Of a DNA stretch of 64,000 bases, positions 63,422 through 64,000 are shown piece after piece (the stretch's first letter is position 1; the number at the start of each line of letters is the position of its first letter). The stretch comes from Thelonectria olida. Taxonomy: Eukaryota > Ascomycota > Sordariomycetes > Hypocreales > Nectriaceae. The notes under the pieces were generated by a model. That model was given only the letters and a program-made list of their open reading frames with translations. It did no database searches and was not told where the DNA came from. The translations under genes were made by a program, and so were the position numbers. Where the stretch lies: the NCBI GenBank assembly GCA_020736575.1, contig JAGPYM010000049.1, positions 122,683 through 186,682 of the forward strand, read 5' to 3'.

Positions 63422-64000
63422 TTACGATCCCCAGAATATATCATCCCATGACTGAGGTTGAACTCCCATGCCGATGCAGGTCCCCTTATAGTAATCTTCA
63501 TGCATCGACGGAATGCTCGAAATTGGTTGAAACGACACTGGGATAGGTTCCGTTTGAATCGTTTCCGATACTACGTTAAATGTATCCACTCCCACTTCCG
63601 GTGAGCTCGAGTACTGCTGAGGTGGATCGGTGCATGTAGGCGGAACACTCTCCATCTCAGGGGTAAAGATATCATGTGAATTGGCGACGCTTACTATGCT
63701 TCCGCTCGAGCCTCGTTGATATCTAGTTAAGGGCGCCATATTAGGCTGGAAGGGCGAAGGATAAGGCGGGAGCCTATCGACGGACTTTCTAGCCTCATGG
63801 GCAATGTATTTCTGGATGAGGATGCAGTCGCAATCGGTATGATGCAGCAGCTGGGTCTTCAAGTGATAGATCTCGGCTGCTAGCTGATTGAGGATTGACG
63901 ACAAGTCCCGGTTTTGATCCTCCATGGCTTGCTCACGGGAGGCAAGAGCTGATGCTTCACCCCGTTTTCGCAGACGGCACTTCATAGCAGCAATTTTATT
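63422..64000 (-). CDS. ATF/CREB-type bZIP transcription factor, N-terminal part beyond the window
   Basis: The frame is open from the window edge to the stop at 63422-63424 (192 codons visible). It starts inside the basic region (NKIAAMKCRLRKRGEASALA), which has the N-x2-AA-x2-CR signature contacting DNA. A leucine zipper follows (heptad hydrophobics across MEDQNRDLSSILNQLAAEIY and LKTQLLHH), then the conserved HTDCDCILIQKYIAHEA that characterises Atf1/Aft1-type stress factors in fungi. The remaining ~115 residues are serine/proline-rich and probably disordered. Typical family members have ~200-350 residues before the basic region. No damage is visible. Confidence 0.85.
   Translation of the reverse strand, partial: NKIAAMKCRLRKRGEASALASREQAMEDQNRDLSSILNQLAAEIYHLKTQLLHHTDCDCILIQKYIAHEARKSVDRLPPYPSPFQPNMAPLTRYQRGSSGSIVSVANSHDIFTPEMESVPPTCTDPPQQYSSSPEVGVDTFNVVSETIQTEPIPVSFQPISSIPSMHEDYYKGTCIGMGVQPQSWDDIFWGS

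Noticed and set aside
1..64000. Starship-type giant element with a DUF3435 tyrosine-recombinase captain
   Set aside because: No tyrosine-recombinase motifs (R...HxxR...Y) recognised in any frame, although the accessory gene mix would fit. The window is too small to exclude a captain outside it.

Overview
The window comes from the nuclear genome of a filamentous ascomycete (Pezizomycotina, most likely Sordariomycetes). Evidence: introns of about 50-70 nt with GTRNGT-type donors, CTAAC/CTGAC-like branch sites and YAG acceptors; Fot1/pogo, Tc1, MULE, hAT and Tad-like LINE elements; and fungal gene families (HP1, Nrp1, Ndc80, Ecl1, ATF-type bZIP, ankyrin NLRs, a small cysteine-rich secreted protein). 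It reads as an accessory, repeat-rich compartment: most genes are relics, and many nonsense codons look like C-to-T changes (CAG to TAG, CAA to TAA, CGA to TGA), as repeat-induced point mutation (RIP) would leave.

Layout. 1-3.1 kb: a Fot1-type transposon running off the left edge, a broken Tad-like LINE ORF1, and a scrap of a dispersed repeat. 3.15-5.5 kb: a broken NLR gene (HeLo-like, NACHT remnant, ankyrin repeats, ZZ-like zinc finger). 6.5-10 kb: a hydrolase-domain scrap, an intact metzincin-like protease and a truncated DUF2278/lamin-tail gene. 10.6-11.3 kb: deleted Fot1 and LINE scraps. 11.3-18.7 kb: gene-poor, partly AT-rich DNA with one intact small secreted protein gene at 15.8 kb. 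18.8-25.25 kb: a composite mobile unit with two unfamiliar repeat-borne genes, the first split by a Fot1-type element. 25.8-32.2 kb: a decayed pogo transposase, a decayed MULE and a complete pogo-type element with perfect 47-bp inverted repeats. 32.9-36.6 kb: an Nrp1-like pseudogene, a RING scrap and a frameshifted Hsp20 gene with a heat-shock element. 37.7-43.7 kb: a small Ecl1-like gene, hAT and LINE scraps, and a C-terminal Ndc80 pseudogene abutting a 5'-truncated LINE. 44-47.7 kb: an intact membrane RING-H2 gene and a Fot1-type element with two frameshifts. 48.5-57.1 kb: four decaying or hypothetical genes. 58.3-59.25 kb: an apparently intact five-exon HP1-like gene. 60.1-64 kb: a decayed Tc1 element, a decayed gene of a large repeated family (possibly RecQ/telomere-linked helicase-like), and the C-terminal part of an ATF-type bZIP gene running off the right edge.

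The genes do not form a pathway. Plausibly functional genes are the protease (7.2-8.0 kb), the secreted protein (15.8 kb), the transposase at 30.4-32.1 kb, the Ecl1-like gene (37.7 kb), the RING-H2 gene (44.0-44.6 kb), the HP1-like gene and the bZIP. The two most unusual signals are a 17-bp-period direct repeat inside the terminal repeats of five different Fot1/pogo-type elements, and a Fot1-type insertion whose removal, leaving one TA, restores an open frame in the host repeat gene.
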